Source: an uncultured Collinsella sp. (GTDB taxonomy: Bacteria > Actinomycetota > Coriobacteriia > Coriobacteriales > Coriobacteriaceae). Taken from it: a stretch of 46,108 bases of DNA. Made by a program: the position numbers and the translations under genes. The notes under the pieces are model-generated. The model worked only from the letters and a program-made list of their open reading frames with translations, searched no databases and was not told where the DNA came from. Location: positions 1 through 46,108 of the forward strand of contig CABRZC010000005.1 of the NCBI GenBank assembly GCA_902475375.1, in the 5' to 3' direction. Positions 31,995-41,128 of the stretch are shown here, piece after piece (the stretch's first letter is position 1; every line of letters begins with the position of its first letter).

Positions 31995-33185
31995 ATGGCC
32001 TTTACCAAGAAGACCGTCCGCGACATCGATGTCGACGGCAAGCGCGTTCTCGTCCGCGTTGACTTCAACGTGCCTATCAAGGATGGCGTCGTTGGCGACA
32101 CCACCCGTATCAAGGCTGCCCTGCCCACCATCAACTACCTCGTTGAGCACAACGCTCGCGTCATCCTCATGAGCCACCTCGGCCGTCCCGAGGGTACCGG
32201 CTTCCAGCCTGAGCTCTCCCTTGAGCCTGTCGCTAAGAAGCTCGCTGAGCTCTCTGGTCTCGACGTTGCCTTTGTCGCCGACACCTACGGCGAGAAGGCT
32301 GCTGAGGCTGTCGCCGCCGTCGAGCCGGGCAAGGTCCTCGTTCTCGAGAACGTCCGTTTCGACAAGCGTGAGAAGAAGAACGATCCCGAGATCGCCAAGA
32401 AGCTCGCTTCCTATGGTGACGTCTTCGTTCTCGATGCCTTCGGCACCGCTCACCGCGCCCAGGGTTCCGTCGTGGGCCCCGCCGCTTACCTGCCTGCAGT
32501 CGCTGGCTTCCTGCTCGAGAAGGAGGTCGACACGCTGACCGGCATCTTCGCCGAGCCCGAGCGCCCCTTCGTCGCTATCGTCGGCGGTTCCAAGGTTTCT
32601 TCCAAGATCGGCGTTCTCGATCACCTCATCGACTCCGCTGACACCCTGATCATCGGTGGCGGCATGGCCTACACCTTCTTCCTGGCTCAGGGCCTGTCCG
32701 TCGGTCAGTCCCTCAAGGAAGAGGACTGGGTCGAGCGCGCCGGCGAGATGCTCAAGAAGGCCGAGGAGAAGGGTGTCAAGATCCTGCTCCCCATCGACAA
32801 CCGCGTTGCCGATCACTTTGGCGAGGACGCTGTCCCCGAGGTTGTCGCTTCCGACGCTATCCCCGACGACCGTGAGGGTATGGACATCGGCCCCAAGACC
32901 GAGGAGCTCTACGCCGAGGCCGTCAAGGGCGCCAAGACCGTGTTCTGGAACGGCCCCATGGGCGTCTTCGAGTTCGACAACTTCGCTCATGGCACCCAGG
33001 CTATCGCCGAGGCTGTTGCCGAGGCTGATTGCACCTCGATCATCGGTGGTGGCGATTCCGTCGCAGCCGTCAATAAGTTTAACCTGGCCGACAAGATGAG
33101 CTGGATCTCCACCGGCGGTGGCGCTTCCATGGAGCTCGTCGAGGGTAAGGCCCTGCCCGGAGTGGAGGCGCTTCTCGATGCCTAA
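31995..33185 (+). CDS. pgk: Phosphoglycerate kinase
   Basis: Transfers the acyl phosphate of 1,3-bisphosphoglycerate to ADP. In 396 residues the N-domain substrate site (RVDFNVPI, LMSHLGRP), the hinge, the GGSKVSSKIGVLDHL nucleotide loop, WNGPMGVFE and the C-terminal GGGDSVAAV with STGGGASMELVEG are all present. The ATG at 31995 follows GAAAGG at longer spacing. Its end overlaps tpiA by eight bases. Confidence 0.98.
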   Translation: MAFTKKTVRDIDVDGKRVLVRVDFNVPIKDGVVGDTTRIKAALPTINYLVEHNARVILMSHLGRPEGTGFQPELSLEPVAKKLAELSGLDVAFVADTYGEKAAEAVAAVEPGKVLVLENVRFDKREKKNDPEIAKKLASYGDVFVLDAFGTAHRAQGSVVGPAAYLPAVAGFLLEKEVDTLTGIFAEPERPFVAIVGGSKVSSKIGVLDHLIDSADTLIIGGGMAYTFFLAQGLSVGQSLKEEDWVERAGEMLKKAEEKGVKILLPIDNRVADHFGEDAVPEVVASDAIPDDREGMDIGPKTEELYAEAVKGAKTVFWNGPMGVFEFDNFAHGTQAIAEAVAEADCTSIIGGGDSVAAVNKFNLADKMSWISTGGGASMELVEGKALPGVEALLDA

Positions 33186-33945
33186 TCGTACCCTTCTTAT
33201 CGCTGGTAACTGGAAGATGAACAACGACGTCGCCGAGGCTGCCAAGCTCGCCGACGAGCTGGCCCAGGCTCTGCCCGAGGTTCCGGCTGGCGTCGAGGTG
33301 CTCGTCTGCCCTCCGACCATCGACATCACCACGGTTCATGACCGCATTCAGGCTGCCCCCATCGCCCTCGGTGCACAGAACGTGTACTGGGAGGCCAAGG
33401 GTGCCTTCACCGGTGAGTCCTCTTGCGACATGCTCAAGTCCGCTGGCTGCACCTACTGCATCATCGGTCACTCCGAGCGTCGTGATTACTTCCACGAGAC
33501 CGACGAGGATCAGAACAAGAAGGCCAAGGCCCTCGTTGCCGCCGGTCTTGTTCCCGTCTTCTGCTGCGGTGAGTCTCTTGAGGTCCGCGAGGCCGGCACC
33601 TATGTCGAGCACGTCGTGAACCAGGTCAAGGCTGGTCTCGAGGGTCTCGAGATCACTTGCCCCAAGCAGGTCGTCGTCGCCTACGAGCCCATCTGGGCTA
33701 TCGGCACCGGCAAGACCGCTACCGCCGAGGACGCTCAGGAGGTCTGCGGCGCTATCCGTGAGACCCTCAAGGAGATGTTCGGCGAGGAGCTCGCTAACGG
33801 CATCCGCGTTCTCTATGGTGGCTCTGCCAAGCCCGGCAACATCGCCGAGCTCGTCGCCAAGCCCGACGTCGACGGCGCCCTCGTGGGCGGCGCTTCGCTC
33901 AAGGCTGCCGACTTCGCTTCTATGGTCGTCAAGGCAGGCGAGTAG
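33178..33945 (+). CDS. tpiA: Triosephosphate isomerase
   Basis: Interconverts dihydroxyacetone phosphate and glyceraldehyde 3-phosphate. The 255-residue barrel has Lys13 in GNWKMN, His98 in IIGHSERR, Glu170 in AYEPIWAIGTGK, and the phosphate-binding LYGGSAKPGN and GALVGGASL loops. Starts inside the end of pgk, indicating coupled translation. Confidence 0.98.
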   Translation: MPNRTLLIAGNWKMNNDVAEAAKLADELAQALPEVPAGVEVLVCPPTIDITTVHDRIQAAPIALGAQNVYWEAKGAFTGESSCDMLKSAGCTYCIIGHSERRDYFHETDEDQNKKAKALVAAGLVPVFCCGESLEVREAGTYVEHVVNQVKAGLEGLEITCPKQVVVAYEPIWAIGTGKTATAEDAQEVCGAIRETLKEMFGEELANGIRVLYGGSAKPGNIAELVAKPDVDGALVGGASLKAADFASMVVKAGE

Positions 33946-33950
33946 GACAT

Positions 33951-35504
33951 ATGGCACAACGTCATCTTCCTGCACTCCTGATCATCATGGACGGCTGTGG
34001 CCTGGCTCCGGCCGATGGCGAGAACGCCGTCGCCGCTGCTAAGACGCCCTTCCTTGATAGCCTGTACGAGAAGTATCCTCACACCACGCTCGGTGCTTCG
34101 GGCGAGGATGTGGGCCTTCCCGACGGTCAGATGGGCAACTCCGAGGTGGGTCACCTCAACATCGGTGCCGGCCGCATCGTGTTCCAGGAGCTTTCGCGCA
34201 TCAACAATGCCATCAAGGACGGTTCCATCGCCAAGAACGAGGTTTTCGTCAAGGCTATGGACGATGTCAAGGCTGACGGCAAGACTCTCCATCTCATGGG
34301 CCTTATGAGTCCTGGCGGTGTTCATTCTCACATGAACCACGTCGAGGCTCTGGTCAAGATGGCTGCCGAGCACGGTGTCAAGACCGTTCGCGTCCACGCC
34401 TTTATGGACGGCCGCGACGTCGACCCGCAGTCCGGTGCCGGTTACATGAGTGAGTTCTGCGCCTTCCTGGCCAAGATCTCCGAGGAGACCGGTTGCGACG
34501 CTCGCGTTGCCACCGTCTCGGGCCGTTATTGGGCCATGGACCGCGACAACCGTTGGGAGCGCATCCAGCGCGCCTACGATGTCATGGTCAACGCGTCCGA
34601 TGCCGATACCGACCCCGTTGCCGGTATCAAGGCCTACTACGAGAAGGATCCGCGCGGCGACGAGTTCGTCGAGCCCTTCGCTGCCCACAACGAGGGCATT
34701 CACGAGGGCGACGCGGCCATCTTCTTCAACTTCCGTCCCGACCGCGCTCGTCAGATGACTCGCGTGTTCACGGACAAGGAGTTCGACGGCTTTGAGCGCG
34801 AGCAGATTAAGCTTTCGCACTTTGTGACGATGACCGAGTACGATCCGACGTTTGACGTCGAGGTCGCCTTCCCCAAGACGTTCCCCGAGAACGTTCTGGC
34901 CGACGTTATCGCCGCCAATGGCCTGAAGCAGCTGCACACCGCCGAGACCGAGAAGTACGCCCACGTGACGTTCTTCCTCAACGGCGGCATCGAGGAGCCC
35001 AAGGAGGGCGAGGAGCGCGTGCTCGTCGCTTCCCCCAAGGTCGCTACCTACGATCTGCAGCCCGAGATGAGCGCTCCCGAGGTTACCGAGAAGCTTGTCG
35101 CCGCTATCAACGAGGATCGCGCTGATTTCTACATCGTGAACTTCGCGAACTGCGACATGGTTGGTCACACCGGTGTATTCGACGCCGCCGTTAAGGCCGT
35201 CGAGGCTGTTGACGATGCTCTGTCCAAGGTTGTCCCGGCGATTCTCGCCAAGGGCGGCTTTGCGCTGATCACCGCCGACCACGGTAACGCCGACCACATG
35301 TTTGACGTCGCTTCCGATGGTTCCAAGCATCCGTTTACGGCTCACACCACCAACCGCGTGCCGTTCATCATCGTTGATGATAAGGCCAAGCTCACCGGTA
35401 TCGAGGACGGCCGTCTTTCCGATATCGCTCCGACCATGCTCACCATGGCTGGTATTGAGCCTTCCGCCGAGATGACGGGTCGCGTGCTCGCCACCGAGGC
35501 CTAA
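33951..35504 (+). CDS. gpmI: Cofactor-independent phosphoglycerate mutase
   Basis: The 2,3-BPG-independent mutase (alkaline-phosphatase fold, two Mn ions) that interconverts 3- and 2-phosphoglycerate. The 517-residue chain has MDGCGLAP, the nucleophile Ser64 in QMGNSEVGHLNIGAGR, GVHSHMNH, MDGRDVDP, FRPDRARQM, and the ITADHGNADHM metal site near the end. It follows tpiA by five bases and ends in a strong terminator pair. Confidence 0.97.
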   Translation: MAQRHLPALLIIMDGCGLAPADGENAVAAAKTPFLDSLYEKYPHTTLGASGEDVGLPDGQMGNSEVGHLNIGAGRIVFQELSRINNAIKDGSIAKNEVFVKAMDDVKADGKTLHLMGLMSPGGVHSHMNHVEALVKMAAEHGVKTVRVHAFMDGRDVDPQSGAGYMSEFCAFLAKISEETGCDARVATVSGRYWAMDRDNRWERIQRAYDVMVNASDADTDPVAGIKAYYEKDPRGDEFVEPFAAHNEGIHEGDAAIFFNFRPDRARQMTRVFTDKEFDGFEREQIKLSHFVTMTEYDPTFDVEVAFPKTFPENVLADVIAANGLKQLHTAETEKYAHVTFFLNGGIEEPKEGEERVLVASPKVATYDLQPEMSAPEVTEKLVAAINEDRADFYIVNFANCDMVGHTGVFDAAVKAVEAVDDALSKVVPAILAKGGFALITADHGNADHMFDVASDGSKHPFTAHTTNRVPFIIVDDKAKLTGIEDGRLSDIAPTMLTMAGIEPSAEMTGRVLATEA

Positions 35505-35564
35505 TAGAAAACAAATACCGTTTTCTAGTAAGGGGGTTGTCCACAACCGGACGACCCCCTTTTT
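35505..35564 (+). terminator. Double hairpin terminator after gpmI
   Basis: An AT-rich 8-bp hairpin (35505-35512 with 35520-35527) is followed by a 13-bp stem (AAGGGGGTTGTCC at 35530-35542 with 35549-35561, one wobble) and a T tract to 35564. Confidence 0.9.
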
Positions 35565-35668
35565 GGTATTTCTGCCATTTCTACCCCGTCCCTAAATGGC
35601 AGGTGGGGGAGTGTTGAAGGTTGTGGTACAGTACTAGAGTTTGAATTGTTCTATTAAGGAGCTTATCT

Positions 35669-35923
35669 ATGGGTCCGTTCCAGATTCTTCTGTTTGTCGT
35701 TTGGGCTGTTTCTGCCGTGGCGCTGACGATTCTCGTTCTGATGCATTCCGGTAAGGGCACCGGCGTTTCGGATATGATCGCTAGCTCGCTGTATAACTCC
35801 AGCTCTGCCACGGGCGTCATGGAGCAGAACCTCGATCGCCTGACGGTAATTATGGCCGTCGTTTTTGCCGTGTGTGTCGTCCTGTGCATGTTCTTCTTCC
35901 CGCAGGGCATCGTCGGCTACTAA
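35669..35923 (+). CDS. secG: Preprotein translocase subunit SecG
   Basis: An 84-residue membrane protein with two hydrophobic helices (about residues 3-25 and 57-79) joined by a Gly/Ser-rich loop with LMHSGKGTGVSD, the SecG signature. SecG is the non-essential third subunit of the SecYEG channel and aids SecA-driven export. AAGGAG lies eight bases before the ATG. Association with the gap-pgk-tpiA-gpmI block is common in Gram-positives. Its own terminator follows. Confidence 0.92.
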   Translation: MGPFQILLFVVWAVSAVALTILVLMHSGKGTGVSDMIASSLYNSSSATGVMEQNLDRLTVIMAVVFAVCVVLCMFFFPQGIVGY

Positions 35924-35945
35924 GCATCGGCGTATATACGTTTGC

Positions 35946-35975
35946 AAAGGGTCCCGCATGTGCGGGGCCCTTTTT
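35946..35975 (+). terminator. Terminator after secG
   Basis: A 13-bp stem with one wobble (35946-35958 with 35961-35973), a two-base loop and five T residues. Confidence 0.9.
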
Positions 35976-36092
35976 GTTTACAGACTTGTAACAGAGTCAA
36001 AATATCCCCACATACTTCGCCTAACTAAAGAAATTCTCGACCGTTAACCGGAATTAGCCCCAAATCGTGAATAAAATGCGCTACTGTATTGC

Positions 36093-36100
36093 AAAACGTT
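36093..36100. promoter_or_regulatory. AAAACGTT motif upstream of oppA
   Basis: AAAACGTT lies 113 bases before the binding-protein gene and repeats the core of the possible operator at 17979-17986 before the other binding-protein gene. The region 35976-36213 otherwise shows no clear promoter to me. Confidence 0.25.
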
Positions 36101-36213
36101 GGCCCGCATTGCATAACCAGCCATAACGGCGGACCGCGTTTGAATGGTTCGATTGGGCTGTCTCGACGTTGCCCGGCCGAATTCACTTTGTCCTATCTCA
36201 TAAGGAGGATGGC

Positions 36214-37890
36214 ATGGCTGATTCTATGTTCCACCAGCCCGTTATGGGTCGTCGCGCCTTTGTTGGCGGCACCCTCGCTGCGAGCTCCATGGCTTTTCTT
36301 GCCGCGTGCGGCAAGAAGGGCGGCGACGCTTCCGGTTCTGAGTCCGGTTCGACGCTGAACTTCTACATTAACAACCCGGTCTGCATCGACCCCTACAACG
36401 TCCAGGAGGATCAGGGCACTCAGGTCGAGTACCAGCTCTTCGACGCTCTGACGGAGTACGATAACGAGAAGGGCGAGATCGTTCCGCTGGCTTGCGAGTC
36501 CTTTGAGGCTAACGACGACGCCACCGAGTTCACCTTCAAGATCAAGAAGGCTAAGTTCCACAACGGTGACGACGTTACCTCCAAGTCCTTCAAGCTCGGC
36601 TGGGAGCGCCTGGTCAACACTAAGTCAGCCATCGCTACCGAGTATGGTCCTTCCGAGGTCTCCTACCACCTTTCCATGGTCGAGGGCTATGACGATCTGC
36701 TTGCCGGTAATGCTACCGAGCTGTCCGGCGTTACCTGCCCGGATGACGAGACCCTCGTTGTCAAGCTGACTTCCGCCTACGCCGACTTCCCGTTCGTCGC
36801 CTCTCACCCGGCTCTGTCCCCGGTTCCCGAGTGCGCCGAGTCCGATGTCAAGAGCTTCTACCTTGCCCCGGTCGGTAACGGCCCGTTCATGATGGACGGC
36901 AAGTGGGAGGATGGTCAGGAGATCAACCTCAAGAAGTTTGACGATTACTATGGCGACAAGGCCAAGATCGACGCCATCCACTTCCAGGTCATCAAGGACG
37001 TGGAGACCGCTTACAAGGAGTTCCAGGCCGGCAACCTCGATGTCTGCGACGTTCCCGTTGCCCAGATCGACGCCGCCAAGAAGGACCGCGGCGAGTCGAA
37101 GGATGGCTACACCATGGGTGATGGCGAGCGCATGCTGCTCGGCTCCGAGCCTTCCACGTACTATCTGACGTGCAACACCACGGCCGAGCCGTTCAACAAC
37201 GCTGACCTGCGCAGGGGCATCTCCCTGGCTATCAACCGTGAGGCCATCTGCAAGACCATCTTCAAGGGCACCCGTACCCCCGCTGACGGCATCGTTCCTC
37301 CGGGAATCGCCGGCTACAAGGAGGGCGCATGGGAGTTCTGCGCCTATGACGTCGACAAGGCTAACGAGTACCTCGACAAGGTCGCTCCCGCTGGCGCTAA
37401 CGGCGATCGTGGCATCAATGTGACCCTGTCCTACAACCAGGACGGTGGCCACAAGGAGATCATGGAGTCCATCATCGGCGACCTCGCCAAGGTGGGCGTC
37501 ACCGCCGTCTCCGATACCCCTGAGTGGTCTGCCCTGCTCGAGCAGTATCAGAACTTCAACTATCAGTTCGGCCGTCTGGGCTGGATCGCCGATTACCCGA
37601 TCATGGACAACTTCCTGTATCCGCTGTTCCACTCCGACTCCCTGGGTGGCGACAACCGCTCCGGTTACAGCAACCCCGACTTTGACGCCAAGGTTGACGA
37701 GGCCCGTGCCACGGTTGACGACGACGAGCGTATCGCCAAGATGCAGGAGGCCGACGCCATGGTCGCCGCCGACTGCCCGGTCATCCCGGTGATGTTCTAC
37801 ACGCACACCATCGCTGGCTCCGACCGCGTCAAGTACCTCTACGTTGATCCGCAGAAGCACGCCGATCTGGGTACCGCTGAGCTCGCCTAA
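36214..37890 (+). CDS. oppA: Oligopeptide-binding lipoprotein, OppA/DppA type
   Basis: A 558-residue exported lipoprotein: GRRAFVGG followed by a hydrophobic run ending in the lipobox LAAC. Family-5 features include NNPVCIDPYNVQED at the mature start, FKLGWERLVN, GNGPFMMDGKW, LRRGISLAINREAI and GIVPPGIAGYKEGAWEF. A complete permease-ATPase set follows in the same direction, so this is the substrate receptor of an oligopeptide importer. The ATG at 36214 has AAGGAGG five bases upstream. A hairpin follows before oppB. Confidence 0.92.
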   Translation: MADSMFHQPVMGRRAFVGGTLAASSMAFLAACGKKGGDASGSESGSTLNFYINNPVCIDPYNVQEDQGTQVEYQLFDALTEYDNEKGEIVPLACESFEANDDATEFTFKIKKAKFHNGDDVTSKSFKLGWERLVNTKSAIATEYGPSEVSYHLSMVEGYDDLLAGNATELSGVTCPDDETLVVKLTSAYADFPFVASHPALSPVPECAESDVKSFYLAPVGNGPFMMDGKWEDGQEINLKKFDDYYGDKAKIDAIHFQVIKDVETAYKEFQAGNLDVCDVPVAQIDAAKKDRGESKDGYTMGDGERMLLGSEPSTYYLTCNTTAEPFNNADLRRGISLAINREAICKTIFKGTRTPADGIVPPGIAGYKEGAWEFCAYDVDKANEYLDKVAPAGANGDRGINVTLSYNQDGGHKEIMESIIGDLAKVGVTAVSDTPEWSALLEQYQNFNYQFGRLGWIADYPIMDNFLYPLFHSDSLGGDNRSGYSNPDFDAKVDEARATVDDDERIAKMQEADAMVAADCPVIPVMFYTHTIAGSDRVKYLYVDPQKHADLGTAELA

Positions 37891-37987
37891 GAGTTTGCAG
37901 CTTCCGTGAGGGTCAAGTATTTACGTAGACCTCATGGGAAACATACAGTTCCCCCTAACCTGGGGTAAACTGGCTGATGGTAATTTT

Positions 37988-38015
37988 GGGATGCCGGTCT
38001 GGCGATCGGCATCCC
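37988..38015 (+). repeat. Hairpin between oppA and oppB
   Basis: Perfect 9-bp stem (GGGATGCCG at 37988-37996 with 38007-38015), no T tract. As after the other binding-protein gene, it probably favours accumulation of the oppA message. Confidence 0.65.
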
Positions 38016-38046
38016 ATTTAGGTTAATCCCTAGATAGGGGAGTGGT

Positions 38047-39084
38047 ATGGGTAAGTACATCGTTAAACGTGTGCTTCAGTTCATCCCGGTGTTTTTGGGC
38101 GTCACGCTGATTCTGTTCGCCCTCCAGAATATCGTGCCGGGAGATCCGATCAAGCTGATCGGTGGAGACAAGGCTCTGTCCCCCGAGGTAGAGCTTCAGC
38201 TTCGCGTACGCTATCACCTGGTCCAGACGGACGAGGACGGTAACGCGATCCTTGACGAGAACGGCGATCCCGTTCAGACGTCGCTTGTAGACCGTTATCT
38301 GTATTACATGAACGGTCTGCTTCATGGCGATCTGGGTAATTCGTACCAGCGCAAGCTGCCGGTTACGGAAATCTTTGCCCAGAAGTATCCGTATACGGTC
38401 AAACTCGCCGCGTGCGCCATCGTGCTCGAGGCGATCATGGGTATCGGTGCGGGTATCATTTCGGCGGTAAAGCGTTATTCCTTCTGGGATATTTTGGTAA
38501 CGCTGACCACGTCGATCCTCGTTGCCGTTCCCGCCTTCTGGCTCGGCATGCTGCTGCAGCTGTTCTTCGGCGTCATCCTTAAGGACCTCACCGGCGGCGC
38601 ATTCTCCATGCCGATTTCGGGTGCCGGCGGTTCCAGCTCTCAGTATCAGGATTGGATGCACTATGTGCTTCCGACCATTACGCTGGCTTCGGTTTCGACC
38701 GCTTATGCTGCCCGCATTATGCGTTCGCAGCTGCTTGACGTCATGAACCAAGATTACATCCGTACGGCAAAGGCCAAGGGTCTCTCCAATCGCGCGATCA
38801 TCATCAAGCATGCGCTTAAGAATGCACTCATCCCCGTCGTTACCTATATTGGTGTCGACTTTGGCGGCATGCTTTCGGGTGCCATCCTGACCGAAACGGT
38901 CTTTAACTGGCCCGGTATCGGCTATGAGGTCTATCGCGCCATTAGCATGCGTGACTGGCCCATCGTTATGGGCGGCGTTACGCTCATCGTCGTCGTCGTC
39001 ATGGTGATCAACCTGCTCGTCGACATTAGCTATGCATTCCTCGACCCGCGCATCCGCCTTGGCGGTCCGTCGGATAAGGCCTAA
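38047..39084 (+). CDS. oppB: Oligopeptide ABC transporter permease OppB
   Basis: A 345-residue permease: the N-terminal helix VKRVLQFIPVFLGVTLILF, the NIVPGDPIKLIGG segment, an external loop with LVQTDEDGNAILDENGDP that is longer than usual, and the cytoplasmic EAA loop NQDYIRTAKAKGLSNRAIII. It ends with AFLDPRIRLG. It follows oppA after 156 bases. Confidence 0.94.
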   Translation: MGKYIVKRVLQFIPVFLGVTLILFALQNIVPGDPIKLIGGDKALSPEVELQLRVRYHLVQTDEDGNAILDENGDPVQTSLVDRYLYYMNGLLHGDLGNSYQRKLPVTEIFAQKYPYTVKLAACAIVLEAIMGIGAGIISAVKRYSFWDILVTLTTSILVAVPAFWLGMLLQLFFGVILKDLTGGAFSMPISGAGGSSSQYQDWMHYVLPTITLASVSTAYAARIMRSQLLDVMNQDYIRTAKAKGLSNRAIIIKHALKNALIPVVTYIGVDFGGMLSGAILTETVFNWPGIGYEVYRAISMRDWPIVMGGVTLIVVVVMVINLLVDISYAFLDPRIRLGGPSDKA

Positions 39085-39098
39085 GGGAGGTACGTCTC

Positions 39099-40034
39099 AT
39101 GCAGGAAACTGATTCTCAGTCTCAGGAGCAGGCTACCGCCACCAAGGCCGCATCTGCTCCCGCCAAGTCCCGCACGCTGTGGGGCGACGCTTTTAAGCGT
39201 CTTCGCAAGAACAAGCTCGCCGTTATCGGTGTCTGTTGGATTATCGTCGTCGTTTTGGTTGCCCTGACCGCAGATCTGTGGGCTAAGCCCTGGCTCGGTT
39301 CGCCGACGGCTTCCGACTCGACCACCATGGCCGAGACGTCGCTGCTGGCTCCGTGTGCCGAGCACCCGTTTGGCACCGACGCCCTTGGCCGCGACATTCT
39401 CGTTCGTGTTATCTACGGTGCACGTGTTTCGCTTTCCGTCGGTATTATGGCCACCGCCATCTCCACGGTGATCGGTCTGGTCATGGGCGCCCTTGCCGGT
39501 TTCTATGGCGGCATCTGGGATACGATTATCATGCGCTGCGCGGACATCTTCCTGGCGTTCCCGTACGTGCTGTTCGTCGTCGCCATGATCGCCGTTATCG
39601 GCCGTGGTCTTCAGAACGTCTTTATCGCCATCGGTATTCTCGGCTGGCCTTCGATTGCGCGCGTCTTCCGATCCGCGATCCTGACGGTCAAGGAAAACGA
39701 CTATGTTGACGCTGCGCGCGCGATGGGCGCATCCGATGCTCGTATCGTCGTGCGTCACATCTTCCCGAACTCCGTCGCCTCCATCGTGGTCTACGCGACC
39801 ATGAACATTGGTGGTGCCATTTTGACCGAGTCCGCTCTGTCCTTCCTCGGCATGGGCGTTATCCCGCCTACGCCTTCGTGGGGCTCCATGATTCAGGACG
39901 GTCAGCAGTATCTTCTGACTGCTCCCTGGATGATGATCATGCCCGGTCTGGCAATTCTCTCGACGGTGCTCGCCTTCACCCTGCTGGGTGACGGTCTGCG
40001 CGACGCCCTCGACGTCAAGATGAAGGACGCATAA
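39099..40034 (+). CDS. oppC: Oligopeptide ABC transporter permease OppC
   Basis: A 311-residue permease with the OppC N-terminal extension rich in Ala, Gln and Lys, then FGTDALGRDILVRVIYGARVS, which is diagnostic of DppC/OppC, the EAA loop ENDYVDAARAMGASDARIVV and the terminal LLGDGLRDALDVKMK. GGGAGG lies eight bases before the ATG. Confidence 0.95.
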   Translation: MQETDSQSQEQATATKAASAPAKSRTLWGDAFKRLRKNKLAVIGVCWIIVVVLVALTADLWAKPWLGSPTASDSTTMAETSLLAPCAEHPFGTDALGRDILVRVIYGARVSLSVGIMATAISTVIGLVMGALAGFYGGIWDTIIMRCADIFLAFPYVLFVVAMIAVIGRGLQNVFIAIGILGWPSIARVFRSAILTVKENDYVDAARAMGASDARIVVRHIFPNSVASIVVYATMNIGGAILTESALSFLGMGVIPPTPSWGSMIQDGQQYLLTAPWMMIMPGLAILSTVLAFTLLGDGLRDALDVKMKDA

Positions 40035-40036
40035 GG

Positions 40037-41128
40037 ATGAAGAAGAACAAGAACTATGTGGACCTGAAGGACCAGCCGGTTCCCGAGGGCCAGCATTTGC
40101 TCGAGGTCGATGACCTTAAGATGTATTTCCACACCGAGGATGGCGTCGTTCGCGCTGTCGACGGTGTCTCCTACACGCTCGATCGCGGCGAGACCTTGGG
40201 CGTCGTCGGTGAGTCCGGCTCCGGTAAGTCCGTGACCGCCATGACCATCATGGGCCTCATTTCGATGCCTCCGGGAAAGATCGAGGGCGGCGACGTTCGC
40301 TATCGTGGTCGTTCTATCCTCGAAATGACCGAGGAAGAGATGCAGCACATTCGCGGTAACGATATCGCGATGATCTTCCAGGATCCTATGACCTCCTTGA
40401 ACCCGGTCTATAAGATCGGCAAGCAGGTGGGCGAGGGCCTTCGTCTGCACCGTGGTTACTCCAAGCAGGAGGCGCTCAAGCGCGCCACCGAGCTTTTGGA
40501 CCTCGTTGGCATTCCCGAGCCCGAGAAGCGCGTCAATGAGTATCCGCACCAGTTCTCTGGTGGTATGCGTCAGCGCGTCATGATTGCCATGGCCCTTGCC
40601 TGCGATCCCGATATTCTGATTGCCGACGAGCCCACGACTGCCCTGGACGTTACCATCCAGGCTCAGATTATTGAGCTTATGCAGGAAATGCAGGAGAAGA
40701 ACGGCAACGCCATCATCATGATTACCCATGACCTGGGTGTTGTTGCCGATATGGCCGACAAGATTATGGTTATGTACGCCGGCCGTCCCGTCGAGTTCGG
40801 TACTGCTGAGGAAATCTTCTACGAGAGCCGCCACCCCTACACCTGGGGCCTGATTCGCTCCATCCCGGAGCAGGCCATCGATGAGAAGAAGCCGCTTACG
40901 CCGATTCACGGCAACCCGCCTTCACTCATGAACCTGCCCGAGGGCTGCGTGTTCTCGCCTCGTTGCCCCTATGCAACCGATAAGTGCCGCAAGCAGCGCC
41001 CCGAGCGCGTTGTCACCGAGTCCGGCCACTATTCTGCGTGCCATTATTCCGGTGACCCCGAGTTCCTCAAGAACGCTCCCGGGACGTCTCGTACGCGCAA
41101 GGATTCCAAGAAGGGAGGCGAGGCGTAA
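40037..41128 (+). CDS. oppD: Oligopeptide ABC transporter ATPase OppD
   Basis: A 363-residue ATPase with Walker A GESGSGKSVTA, Q-loop IFQDPMTSLNP, signature FSGGMRQRVMIA, Walker B ILIADEPTT and ITHDLG. The C-terminal module GCVFSPRCPYATDKC with a later Cys is intact, unlike in the fused transporter ATPase at 20982-22997. Two bases separate it from oppC. Confidence 0.96.
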   Translation: MKKNKNYVDLKDQPVPEGQHLLEVDDLKMYFHTEDGVVRAVDGVSYTLDRGETLGVVGESGSGKSVTAMTIMGLISMPPGKIEGGDVRYRGRSILEMTEEEMQHIRGNDIAMIFQDPMTSLNPVYKIGKQVGEGLRLHRGYSKQEALKRATELLDLVGIPEPEKRVNEYPHQFSGGMRQRVMIAMALACDPDILIADEPTTALDVTIQAQIIELMQEMQEKNGNAIIMITHDLGVVADMADKIMVMYAGRPVEFGTAEEIFYESRHPYTWGLIRSIPEQAIDEKKPLTPIHGNPPSLMNLPEGCVFSPRCPYATDKCRKQRPERVVTESGHYSACHYSGDPEFLKNAPGTSRTRKDSKKGGEA